NCBI GenBank assembly: GCA_021779275.1
Contig: JAJYAX010000057.1
Span: forward strand, 1-7,838
DNA from: Deltaproteobacteria bacterium
Lineage (GTDB): Bacteria; Desulfobacterota; Desulfobulbia; Desulfobulbales; Desulfocapsaceae
Reading direction: 5' to 3'
DNA: 7,838 bases
Part shown: positions 1 through 7,091 of the stretch, piece by piece
Position numbering within the stretch: position 1 is the first letter of the stretch
How the letters are laid out: each line of letters starts with the position of its first letter
Translations under genes and position numbers: made by a program
The notes under the pieces: generated by a model
Told to the model about the DNA's origin: nothing
Database searches by the model: none
The model's input: only the letters and a program-made list of their open reading frames with translations

Positions 1-2498
1 ATACCATGGCGCCGCCACAATCATTGCGATTGGATGGCGAGGATCTATACTTGAAGAGCATCAGGATGGACGGTGCGGAGCTTGACCTGAACAGATACCA
101 GGTGGTGGATAATTTCCTGGAGATCTTTGCGCCCCCTGATTCCTTTTGCCTGGAGATAGTAACCGAGATCAACCCGGATAACAACACGGCCCTCAGCGGA
201 CTCTATCGTTCCAACGGCAATTACTGCACCCAATGCGAGGCCGAAGGGTTCCGCCGAATAACCTATTTTATTGATCGTCCCGATATCCTGACCCGGTTTA
301 CGACCAGGATAGAGGCAAAAAAAGATGCGTGTCCGATCCTTCTTGCCAATGGAAATCTCTCTGATCATGGTGATATGGAAGATAATTGGCATTTTGCGGT
401 CTGGACCGATCCCTTCCCAAAACCCTGTTATCTCTTTGCCCTAGTTGCAGGCTCTCTGGTCCATATCGAGGATACCTTCCTTACCCGGTCGGGACGAGCT
501 GTCAGTCTACGTATTTTTGTCGAAGAGAGGAATAGAGAAAAGTGCGGTCATGCCATGCGGTCGCTGAAAAAGGCGATGAAATGGGATGAGGATGTCTATG
601 GCCTGGAGTATGACCTTGACCTGTTTATGATCGTGGCCGTCGACGATTTCAACATGGGAGCCATGGAAAATAAAGGGCTGAATATATTTAATTCCAAATA
701 CGTACTGGCGTCTCCCGATACCGCAACCGACATGGACTATCTAGGGATCGAAGGGGTGGTCGCCCACGAATACTTTCATAACTGGACCGGAAACCGGGTT
801 ACCTGCCGCGACTGGTTCCAGTTGAGCCTAAAAGAAGGCCTGACCGTCTTTCGCGACCAGGAATTCTCCGCCGATATGAATTCCAGACCCGTGCAGCGTA
901 TCGATGACGTCAATCAGCTCAGAAGCTTTCAGTTTCGTGAGGATGCGGGGCCGATGGCCCATCCCGTACGGCCCGGTTCCTATGTGGAAATCAATAATTT
1001 CTACACGGCGACTGTCTATAACAAGGGGGCCGAGGTCATCCGGATGATCCATACACTCCTTGGACCGGAAAGATTTCGGGCGGGCATGGATCTCTATTTT
1101 CAGCGTCATGACGGACAGGCCGTGACCTGTGATGATTTCGTGATGGCCATGCAGGACGCCTCCGGTGTCGATCTTGAACAGTTCAAGCTGTGGTACAGTC
1201 AATCCGGCACGCCGGTGCTGGAGGTATCCGGCGTCTGGGATGAGGCAGCCGGCCTCTATCACCTGACCGTCCAGCAGACCTGCCCGCCTACCCCGGGGCA
1301 GGAAGAGAAGAAACCCTTTCATATTCCATTACGTATCGGCTTGATCGACCCAGAGGGCAATGACATTCCTTATGGCCGGGATACTGCAGGCGAATTCGAG
1401 GGGAGGGGAGTCGAACTCAGGCAAAAGCAGCAGACCTTTACCTTCAGAAAGGTAAAAGAGAGGCCGAGCCTCTCCTTTCTCCGGGATTTTTCCGCACCCG
1501 TGAAGGTCAAACACGTTCAGAGTCGGGAAGAGCTTGCCTTTTTGATGGCCCATGATTCCGACCTGTTTAACAGGTGGGATGCGGCTGACCGTTTATCGGC
1601 GGCCATTATCCTCGGTCTCGTTGAAAAAATGCAAAACAACGAGAGAATAACCCTGGACGATACCTTCGTTCAGGCAATCCGAATCAACCTGAATGACGAG
1701 AAGGGCGACAAGGCCCTGATAGCCCAGGCATTAACCTTGCCGGGTGAAACCTATCTGGCCCAACAAATGGCTGTTATCGCCCCCGATCTTTTACATCAGG
1801 CACGTCTCTTTGTCCGGCGGGAGCTGGCGAAAACTCTCCGGCAGGATTTCATCAAGGTGTACGAAAACAACCGCGAGACCGGGAGTTATGCGATAACACC
1901 TGAAGCCATGGGGCGAAGAAGCCTAAAAAACATCTGCCTCTCTTATCTCCTGACAGATCAGCATGACTCCGCCAGTCTCGCCCTCTGTCTTGGGCAGTAC
2001 TCTTCCGGATCGAACATGACGGATGTGATCGCCGCCCTCTCCGCCCTCTCCAATTATCCGGGTCCGGAACGGGAGGGGGCTCTCGATCATTTTTACGAGA
2101 GATGGAAGAACGATCCCCTGGTCCTGGACAAGTGGCTAATTATACAGGCGACATCATATCTTGAAGACACCTTGGAGAAGGTGAAGGGGCTCCTGCATCA
2201 TCCGTCATTCTCCTTGAGGAATCCCAATAAGGTTCGTTCCCTGATTGGGGCCTTCTGTTCCGGCAATCACGTACGTTTTCATGATTCCTCGGGCTCGGGC
2301 TATCGCTTTTTGACGGAACAGCTCATTGCCATTGACCCGACAAATTCCCAGATTGCGGCCAGGATGGTTGCGCCATTTATCAACTGGCGGAAATATGACG
2401 CTCCGCGGCAGATAATGATGCGAGAACAGCTTGAGCGGCTTGCCGGCCTTGATAACCTGTCGGACGATCTCTATGAGATAGTCAAAAAAAGCATGTGA
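1..2498 (+). CDS. pepN: Aminopeptidase N (M1 zinc metallopeptidase), 5' end cut by window edge
   Basis: Cytoplasmic zinc aminopeptidase that removes N-terminal residues from peptides late in protein turnover. The match to E. coli PepN (870 aa) is strong along the whole length. Counting from the Met codon at base 6, the exopeptidase motif GAMEN is at 218-222, the zinc site HEYFH at 254-258 with the third ligand Glu277 (in LSLKEG), and the catalytic Tyr338 in TVYNKGAEV. Each is offset by 43 from the E. coli positions (His297, His301, Glu320, Tyr381). The substrate-pocket segment CTQCEAEG lies near residue 75. An N-terminal beta domain, thermolysin-like catalytic domain, small beta domain and alpha-helical C-terminal domain follow in the usual order, ending in LSDDLYEIVKKSM. 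The offset and the open frame at bases 3-5 show that the Met at base 6 is internal and that about 40 residues lie upstream. The gene is intact otherwise. It converges on the - strand genes and looks richer in G+C than they do. Confidence 0.97.
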   Translation, partial: TMAPPQSLRLDGEDLYLKSIRMDGAELDLNRYQVVDNFLEIFAPPDSFCLEIVTEINPDNNTALSGLYRSNGNYCTQCEAEGFRRITYFIDRPDILTRFTTRIEAKKDACPILLANGNLSDHGDMEDNWHFAVWTDPFPKPCYLFALVAGSLVHIEDTFLTRSGRAVSLRIFVEERNREKCGHAMRSLKKAMKWDEDVYGLEYDLDLFMIVAVDDFNMGAMENKGLNIFNSKYVLASPDTATDMDYLGIEGVVAHEYFHNWTGNRVTCRDWFQLSLKEGLTVFRDQEFSADMNSRPVQRIDDVNQLRSFQFREDAGPMAHPVRPGSYVEINNFYTATVYNKGAEVIRMIHTLLGPERFRAGMDLYFQRHDGQAVTCDDFVMAMQDASGVDLEQFKLWYSQSGTPVLEVSGVWDEAAGLYHLTVQQTCPPTPGQEEKKPFHIPLRIGLIDPEGNDIPYGRDTAGEFEGRGVELRQKQQTFTFRKVKERPSLSFLRDFSAPVKVKHVQSREELAFLMAHDSDLFNRWDAADRLSAAIILGLVEKMQNNERITLDDTFVQAIRINLNDEKGDKALIAQALTLPGETYLAQQMAVIAPDLLHQARLFVRRELAKTLRQDFIKVYENNRETGSYAITPEAMGRRSLKNICLSYLLTDQHDSASLALCLGQYSSGSNMTDVIAALSALSNYPGPEREGALDHFYERWKNDPLVLDKWLIIQATSYLEDTLEKVKGLLHHPSFSLRNPNKVRSLIGAFCSGNHVRFHDSSGSGYRFLTEQLIAIDPTNSQIAARMVAPFINWRKYDAPRQIMMREQLERLAGLDNLSDDLYEIVKKSM

Positions 2499-2508
2499 GG
2501 CCGAGGAG

Positions 2509-2529
2509 AGATGCGTTCCCAACGCATCT
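2509..2529. terminator. Perfect 9-bp hairpin between convergent pepN and cytochrome genes; possible bidirectional terminator
   Basis: The arms AGATGCGTT and AACGCATCT are exact reverse complements separated by CCC. The hairpin begins 10 bases after the pepN stop and lies 39 bases beyond the cytochrome stop on the other strand, so it can fold in either transcript. No T-run follows directly on the + strand. On the - strand a run of seven Ts (complement of the A-run at 2484-2490) follows only after about 18 bases. It is therefore not a textbook intrinsic terminator. A 3'-end stabilising hairpin or a weak convergent terminator is inferred from position. Confidence 0.45.
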
Positions 2530-2568
2530 ATGCGGGCGAAAGTATGCTTGGCCCCTTTCGAAGATGAA

Positions 2569-2847
2569 TTATTGGGTCTTGTGGCAAAACAGACAGCGAT
2601 ATTTGGGGGGATGATCTTTTCGCAGAGGAGCTTGTCCCTCCGGGGAATGGCATTCCCCGCAATGCGTTTCCGCTTCCTTTTTGTCTTTCATTGCCCGAAA
2701 GCGGGTATGCTGTTCATCATTCGGCAATTTTTTTGTAGATTCCTTCGGAGCGTTCAGGAGAAAGAGAAGAATCGCAATGCAGAACACAATAAAAAGGGTA
2801 TTGGAAACAGCCCTGTTTTTCATTCCCTTTTTTCTCATAATAGACAT
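2569..2847 (-). CDS. Small membrane-anchored c-type cytochrome with two CXXCH haem sites
   Basis: A 92-residue protein with one hydrophobic N-terminal segment (about residues 15-31, TLFIVFCIAILLFLL) preceded by basic residues, then a short hydrophilic domain. That domain holds two haem c attachment motifs, CGECH (63-67) and CLFCH (85-89). His47, His62 and His79 could act as distal haem ligands. The helix is best read as an uncleaved anchor, placing the haem domain outside the cytoplasm; there is no lipobox. This suggests electron transfer at the membrane, but no partner is shown. Its first ATG follows the TAA of the SH3b gene with no base between, so translational coupling is likely. No clear Shine-Dalgarno sequence precedes this ATG; Met4 and Met9 are alternative starts that leave the helix intact. 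It resembles short deltaproteobacterial cytochrome c family proteins of unknown role, and I do not recognise a named gene. Confidence 0.85.
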   Translation of the reverse strand: MSIMRKKGMKNRAVSNTLFIVFCIAILLFLLNAPKESTKKLPNDEQHTRFRAMKDKKEAETHCGECHSPEGQAPLRKDHPPKYRCLFCHKTQ

Positions 2848-3660
2848 TTAAAATGTGAGCTTACTTTTTCTACGGGTGAATATCTTACTGCTTAACAGAC
2901 CGACAAAAAAGACTGCGGCGCCGGCAAAGAACCAGGAGTACATTTTGTCGCTCTCAAGTTTCTGATTGAGTATCCGGACCCCGACCAATTCAGTTTTCAC
3001 GGTCCCGATTTCACTGACAAGTCTATCCCGCTCATTGGTTATCTCTATGATATTTTTTGAATTACTTGTCAATACATCCAACTGATTCTGTAAAGTCGCG
3101 ACCTTTTCTTTCAAGGCGGCCGTCTCTCCATTTTCAGGCGTTTGCGTTTGAGCGGATTTCTCGTTTTCCTGAATTATATGAAGTAATTTTTGATTATCTT
3201 CCATAAGGCGTTTGTTGTCTGCCTTTAAAGATTCCAGTGATTGATTCAGTTTTTTCCTCTGATCGTCCTGAGGACCGGCGTCAGGTGAACCAGTACCCTG
3301 ATTGGCGGCAAGTTGGTCATTTTTCTTTTTTAATGCAAGGAGTTCTTCTTTTAATTTTGTAATAGTCTCAGAGGTTGGAGCCTCCGCATGGAGATAATGG
3401 GTGGGAACCCATCCTTCGAGGTTGCCCGGGGTTTTAACATGGGAGAAATTGTTTTTTTCTTCGAGTACTTCAAGCTGATCTCCGGACTTAACTGTACCGA
3501 TGATCTTTGCCTGTTTTTCAAAAGAATCCCTGACGTTGACGACGATAAGACCAGAGACAAACTTTGTTTCCGCCTGCAGGTAACCGGGTGTCAGGAATAA
3601 AAGAAAAAGAAGAAGAAAAGAAGGGTGGAAGAATATCTTGAAAAGAGATGTCTTTTTCAT
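2848..3660 (-). CDS. Exported SH3b / coiled-coil / C-terminal membrane anchor protein (YgiM-like, TIGR04211 type)
   Basis: A 270-residue envelope protein. Residues 1-30 form a signal peptide (MKKTSLF, a long Leu/Phe core, likely cleavage after LQA). Residues 32-92 are a bacterial SH3 domain (VVNVRDS at 40-46, KSGDQLEVL, ending GWVPTHYL). About 97-239 is mostly coiled coil, with Leu/Lys/Glu/Asn heptad-like repeats broken by a Gly/Pro/Asp-rich linker near 118-132. A single transmembrane helix (about 242-261) and a basic tail RRKSK close the protein. The same order is seen in E. coli YgiM and the 'SH3 and anchor' family, whose function is poorly defined; SH3b domains often bind cell-wall material. 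The frame opens eight codons earlier at 3684, but the ATG at 3660 is preferred because AGGAGA lies six bases before it and the signal peptide then starts in the usual way. The gene sits 119 bases after miaB and its stop abuts the cytochrome gene. Confidence 0.88.
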   Translation of the reverse strand: MKKTSLFKIFFHPSFLLLFLLFLTPGYLQAETKFVSGLIVVNVRDSFEKQAKIIGTVKSGDQLEVLEEKNNFSHVKTPGNLEGWVPTHYLHAEAPTSETITKLKEELLALKKKNDQLAANQGTGSPDAGPQDDQRKKLNQSLESLKADNKRLMEDNQKLLHIIQENEKSAQTQTPENGETAALKEKVATLQNQLDVLTSNSKNIIEITNERDRLVSEIGTVKTELVGVRILNQKLESDKMYSWFFAGAAVFFVGLLSSKIFTRRKSKLTF

Positions 3661-3666
3661 ACCAGG

Positions 3667-3672
3667 TCTCCT
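3667..3672 (-). promoter_or_regulatory. Shine-Dalgarno site of the SH3b protein gene
   Basis: AGGAGA on the - strand, six bases before the ATG at 3660. It decides the start in favour of 3660 over the in-frame ATG at 3684, which would place this site inside the coding region. Part of the site lies in a small inverted repeat (CCAGG, AGA, CCTGG; 3662-3674), which could pair in the mRNA. Confidence 0.8.
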
Positions 3673-3779
3673 GGAAAAATGCATATTGCAGATGTTCGTA
3701 AGCTCGCCAACCAGGACAGTGTCCCTTCACTAAAGATTTTGTAACTATTCAGTCAGGTGTAAATATCTTTCCCAAAGAA

Positions 3780-5129
3780 CTATATAATCCTTCCTTGAAG
3801 AGAATGCTGCCCTGCATGAAAGATTGTAACATCAATCAAATCACCCGGCGCAGAGGGCAGGAGTGATTCAACATGGACAACATGATTAAACACAGAGCGT
3901 CCTTGAAAGCCTTTAGTATTTATGGATTCGACCATAACAGTCATGGATGTATCGGTAAAGGCGCTATTTTTTTCAAGGCTTATTTCATCCTGTCTCGCCT
4001 GAAACCGACTGAGTCTTTCCGCCTTGATTTTCTCCGTTACCTTCTCCCCGAATCCGCTGGATTTTGTGCCGGATCTGTCTGAATATTTAAAAGAAAAAGA
4101 ACCATTAAATCTGACCTCTTCAAGGAGACGCATGGTCTGTTCAAAGTCCCTGTCGGTTTCACCGGGGAACCCGACAATGATATCGGTGGTAATGGCGATA
4201 TCGGGACACGAGGAGCGAAGCGCATCAACCTTATGGAGATAATCGGTAACAGTGTATTTTCTGTTCATCTTTTTCAAAACGGAATCAGAACCGGCCTGGA
4301 CCGGCAGGTGTATTTGATTACAGAGAATTTCAATTTCCTGAAAACATTGTATAAGATCATCTGACAGATCTTTAGGGTGAGAGGTCGTAAATCGCAGTCT
4401 TTTTAGACCGGATTGAGCAACGTCTTTCAAGAGTAAAGGAAAAGAGTAGGGTGATCCATTTCTTGTTACCGTATTGGCCAGACCATAGGAATTGACGTTT
4501 TGCCCCAGAAGGGTGATTTCCCGGACACCGTGTTCAACCAATACATTAACTTCATCAATTATATCATCTTTATTGCGTGATATTTCGCGACCTCTAGTGT
4601 AGGGAACAATACAGTATGAGCAAAAATTATTACACCCCTGCATGATGGTGACGAATTTTTTAAAAGGTCGCGCCAGAAGTGAGGGGAGGAGGTGATTTTC
4701 AGGTTGGAATTCCGGAATAAATCTGGGAATGTCGTATGCGTCCGACATGGCGGTGAGAACTTTTTTATTTCCCGGCTGCTCTTCTAGTAATTCAATAATA
4801 TTGTATATATTTTGAGTGCCGATCACAAAATCCACATGGGGCATACGGCGTAAAAGCTGCTCGCCTTCCTGTTGAGCAACGCAGCCCGCTACACATATCT
4901 TCAATGCGGGCCGGTCCTTTTTTTCCTTTCTGAGCATTCCCAGAAGACTCATGACCTTTTGCTCAGCCTTGGCTCGAATGGAACAGGTGTTGATAATAAT
5001 CAGATCAGCCTCGCTTATCTCCTGTCCCTCCCTATACCCATGTGCGGCAAGAGATTGGGCCATTATCTCAGAATCCCTTTCGTTCATCTGGCAGCCGAAT
5101 GTCTTGATATAAAAGATTCTACTTCCCAT
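3780..5129 (-). CDS. miaB: tRNA-2-methylthio-N6-dimethylallyladenosine synthase (radical SAM methylthiotransferase)
   Basis: Adds a methylthio group to C2 of i6A37 in tRNAs that read UNN codons, using two [4Fe-4S] clusters and S-adenosylmethionine. The 449-residue protein has the full family layout. The N-terminal methylthiotransferase domain carries the auxiliary-cluster cysteines Cys13 (KTFGCQMN), Cys49 (NTCSIR) and Cys83 (AGCVAQQ). The radical SAM domain carries CNNFCSYC with Cys166, Cys170 and Cys173, followed by IVPYTRGRE. A C-terminal TRAM domain spans about 385-449. YIKTFGCQMNERDSE at the start and FTTSHPKDLS in the barrel favour MiaB over the related MtaB and RimO. The ATG at 5129 is the only sensible start, yet no Shine-Dalgarno sequence is visible before it. 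It begins 17 bases after the stop of the DUF4911-like gene, so coupling to that gene is plausible. Length is slightly below E. coli MiaB (474 aa). Confidence 0.96.
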   Translation of the reverse strand: MGSRIFYIKTFGCQMNERDSEIMAQSLAAHGYREGQEISEADLIIINTCSIRAKAEQKVMSLLGMLRKEKKDRPALKICVAGCVAQQEGEQLLRRMPHVDFVIGTQNIYNIIELLEEQPGNKKVLTAMSDAYDIPRFIPEFQPENHLLPSLLARPFKKFVTIMQGCNNFCSYCIVPYTRGREISRNKDDIIDEVNVLVEHGVREITLLGQNVNSYGLANTVTRNGSPYSFPLLLKDVAQSGLKRLRFTTSHPKDLSDDLIQCFQEIEILCNQIHLPVQAGSDSVLKKMNRKYTVTDYLHKVDALRSSCPDIAITTDIIVGFPGETDRDFEQTMRLLEEVRFNGSFSFKYSDRSGTKSSGFGEKVTEKIKAERLSRFQARQDEISLEKNSAFTDTSMTVMVESINTKGFQGRSVFNHVVHVESLLPSAPGDLIDVTIFHAGQHSLQGRII

Positions 5130-5146
5130 ATATTTCGTAAAACAAT

Positions 5147-5398
5147 CTACTTAAAAAATTTTATTAATCCATTTTCGAGATGCCATCGCCGGCAGATTTT
5201 TTTTCCTATCGAACAGAGCAGCTGAGTCAGTTCGCTGTGCATTTCATAAGGATACCGCAGCAAAACAATATCGTCCTCTTTTTTAGATAAAAGCGCCAGT
5301 CCGTCATAGCCCTCCAGAATGAATTTTAGAAAATGGTATTGATCGATAGATATCCGAAAGTGAAGGGTCTGTAATCGCAGATTATCCATAGAGTTCAT
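5147..5398 (-). CDS. DUF4911-like small protein of unknown function
   Basis: An 83-residue protein. The segment ISIDQYHFLKFILEGYDGLA resembles the start of the DUF4911 family as I recall it from deltaproteobacteria (a 'KFIFEAYEG'-like core), but this is memory rather than a search. By eye the secondary structure reads beta (LHFRIS), helix (DQYHFLKFILEGY), beta (LALLSKK), beta (DIVLLRYP), helix (EMHSELTQLLCSIGKK), beta. This pattern would suit a ferredoxin-like or ACT-like fold; that is inference. There is no signal peptide or membrane segment, so it should be cytoplasmic. It lies between purB (53 bases upstream) and miaB (17 bases downstream) and is probably co-transcribed with both. The start could be the ATG at 5398 or the one at 5389; neither has a clear ribosome binding site. 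No function can be assigned. Confidence 0.8.
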   Translation of the reverse strand: MNSMDNLRLQTLHFRISIDQYHFLKFILEGYDGLALLSKKEDDIVLLRYPYEMHSELTQLLCSIGKKICRRWHLENGLIKFFK

Positions 5399-5451
5399 TT
5401 ATCGTCGATTTTTGATTAATCCACAACCGGTAAGGGGTCTGCTGGTGCACG

Positions 5452-6897
5452 CTAAACAGAGAGAGAAGAGTCAATTGTCTCCATCCTGTCTGTATTTTTT
5501 TCCAGCAGGGGATAGACAATCTCATCGAGATATTCTGATGTCTGGGCAGAGGCCCTGCCGGTGAACTGGGAAAAATCTCCGACTACCGCCTGGAGTTGGT
5601 CCAGAGAGAAGGGGATACGGTCATCCTGAGCAAGCCTTTGCAGCAAATCGTTTTCCTGCCCGTTTTCCTTTACTAACTTCCCGGAAATAAGAGAATGTTC
5701 TTTAATCACTTCATGCATTTCCTGGCGGCTCTTTCCTTTTTTTACGGCCTCCATCAGTATTTTTTCCGTGTCCATAAAAGGTAGTTCGGCCAGGAGGTGC
5801 TTTTCTATTTGTTTTGGAAATACAACCATATCAGATGATATATTAACATAGAGCTTGAGAATCGCATCGGTCAGCAGAAAGGCCTGCGGGATATCCATCC
5901 TTCGGATTGCCGAATCATCAAGTGTCCTCTCGAACCATTGATTGCTGTAGGTTGCAGCAAAATTCTGAGGAAGCCCCATGAGTTTCCTCGCCAGACCGGT
6001 CATCCTCTCACATCTCATAGGATTTCTTTTATAGGCCATCGCGGAGGAACCTGTCTGGTTCTTCTCGAAGGGCTCCTCCTGGACCTTTAAATTCGAGAGA
6101 AGACGAAGGTCTACCGCGAACTTATGGGCCGAGGCCCCTATGCCGGCAAGGGTTTCAGCAAGCTTCATATCAAGCTTGCGCGTGTAGGTCTGGCCGGTGA
6201 CGGCAAAGGTCTTGGAAAATCCAAGTTTTCGGCTGACCAGTTCGTCAAGCATCCGGACCTTTTTATCGTCTCCTTTAAAAAGTTCGAGAAAGGTCGCCTG
6301 GGTTCCAACCGTCCCTTTGACTCCCCTGGCCTTTATCTGATCCAGAAAGAAGTCTAAATAGGTGAGATCCATAATGAGATCTTGGATATACAAGGTATTT
6401 CTTTTACCAACCGTGGTTGGTTGAGCCGGCTGATAATGGGTGAACCCCAGGGTAGGGAGGGATTTGTGTTTTTGACAAAAATCAGACAGGTTCTTAATGA
6501 CCTGCAAGAGGCTTGATCGAATCAGGGAAAGGCCGTCTTTTTGGATAATTAAATCTGTATTACAGACGACAAATTGTGAGGTGGCCCCCAGATGAATAAT
6601 TCCTTCCGCTTTAGGGCATTTTGTTCCGAATTCAAAGACATGTGCCATTACATCATGTCTAATTTCCTTTTCCTTGGCCGCAGCCAGGTCGTAATCAATG
6701 TTATTTTGATTTGCTCTCATCTCGTCCAGCATGTCAACGGTGATGAGATCTGTTAACCCCAGTTCATACTGAGCCTCAGCCAACGCAATCCAGCACTTCC
6801 TCCAGGTCGTGAATCTGGTCCTTTCAGAAAATAACTCCTGCATCCTGCGACTTGTATAACGACTAACGAGCGGCTCCTGATAAATTTCCCGTAACAT
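5452..6897 (-). CDS. purB: Adenylosuccinate lyase, human ADSL-like type
   Basis: Catalyses two fumarate-releasing steps of purine synthesis: SAICAR to AICAR, and adenylosuccinate to AMP. The 481-residue protein matches human ADSL (484 aa) nearly end to end, with shared stretches such as RHDVMAHV, CPKAEGIIHLGATS, LPTLGFTHYQPAQ, GQTYTRK, QWFERTLDDSA and SFTGRAS-like FTGRAS near the end. His81 and His154 correspond to human His86 and His159 (constant offset of five), and Ser284 to the catalytic Ser289. The fumarate-lyase superfamily signature reads GSSAMAYKRNP (283-293), with Ala where human ADSL has Pro. The enzyme is a cytoplasmic homotetramer in this family. The ATG at 6897 fits the human N-terminus but has no obvious Shine-Dalgarno sequence. 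A 336-base hairpin-rich region lies upstream, suggesting its own promoter or leader control. The gene is complete and appears to head a transcript with the DUF4911-like gene and miaB. Confidence 0.96.
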   Translation of the reverse strand: MLREIYQEPLVSRYTSRRMQELFSERTRFTTWRKCWIALAEAQYELGLTDLITVDMLDEMRANQNNIDYDLAAAKEKEIRHDVMAHVFEFGTKCPKAEGIIHLGATSQFVVCNTDLIIQKDGLSLIRSSLLQVIKNLSDFCQKHKSLPTLGFTHYQPAQPTTVGKRNTLYIQDLIMDLTYLDFFLDQIKARGVKGTVGTQATFLELFKGDDKKVRMLDELVSRKLGFSKTFAVTGQTYTRKLDMKLAETLAGIGASAHKFAVDLRLLSNLKVQEEPFEKNQTGSSAMAYKRNPMRCERMTGLARKLMGLPQNFAATYSNQWFERTLDDSAIRRMDIPQAFLLTDAILKLYVNISSDMVVFPKQIEKHLLAELPFMDTEKILMEAVKKGKSRQEMHEVIKEHSLISGKLVKENGQENDLLQRLAQDDRIPFSLDQLQAVVGDFSQFTGRASAQTSEYLDEIVYPLLEKNTDRMETIDSSLSV

Positions 6898-6960
6898 TAT
6901 ATGTGTACCATTAGGTTAGATATTTATCCAATAAGATTGTACTTACGTAATTAAATCACA

Positions 6961-6984
6961 TTAAAAATCTTCCCGAAAGGGAAA
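6961..6984 (-). terminator. Candidate intrinsic terminator or attenuator ahead of purB
   Basis: On the - strand TTCCC and GGGAA pair around the loop TTTC (arms 6983-6979 and 6974-6970, plus one T-G wobble outside), followed within two bases by ATTTTT. The stem is short but GC-rich at the loop end, and the T-run is well placed. It lies about 65 bases before the purB ATG. It could end recJ transcription or attenuate purB; the sequence cannot decide between these. Confidence 0.45.
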
Positions 6985-7031
6985 GGCCAATAGAAATGCG
7001 GTTGAGAACGTTTCTTTACCATTTTTAACAG

Positions 7032-7067
7032 AAAAGAGAAAGTCCGACTCGTTGGTATTTCTCTTTT
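7032..7067. repeat. 10-bp perfect inverted repeat
   Basis: AAAAGAGAAA (7032-7041) and TTTCTCTTTT (7058-7067) are exact reverse complements around a 16-base centre. The centre can extend the fold with CCGA/TTGG (one G-T pair) closing a CTCG loop. The outer stem is rich in A and T, and on the - strand the second arm continues into a pyrimidine-rich tail. It may be part of the recJ 3' end or of a purB leader RNA, or a protein-binding dyad. Confidence 0.6.
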
Positions 7068-7091
7068 TGCGAAGAACATGGGGTTTTGGAT

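Noticed and set aside
6..8. ATG at base 6 as the true pepN start
   Set aside because: Alignment to E. coli PepN from memory puts it at about residue 44; the frame stays open to the window edge and no ribosome binding site can be seen.
828..1322. 164-codon open frame on the - strand inside pepN
   Set aside because: It is the antisense of the conserved PepN catalytic region and has no family features.
2530..2895. 121-codon open frame on the + strand
   Set aside because: It lies opposite the cytochrome gene, which has CXXCH motifs, a membrane helix and a coupled start. The + frame shows no recognisable domain.
3661..3684. Longer N-terminus for the SH3b protein from the ATG at 3684
   Set aside because: It would put the strong AGGAGA site inside the gene and add eight residues before a standard signal peptide.
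3673..3779. Possible promoter (TTTACA) or terminator in the miaB-SH3b gap
   Set aside because: No acceptable -10 box lies at 16-18 bases from TTTACA, and the only hairpin (around GGAC/GTCC near 3717-3727) is weak and lacks a T-run.
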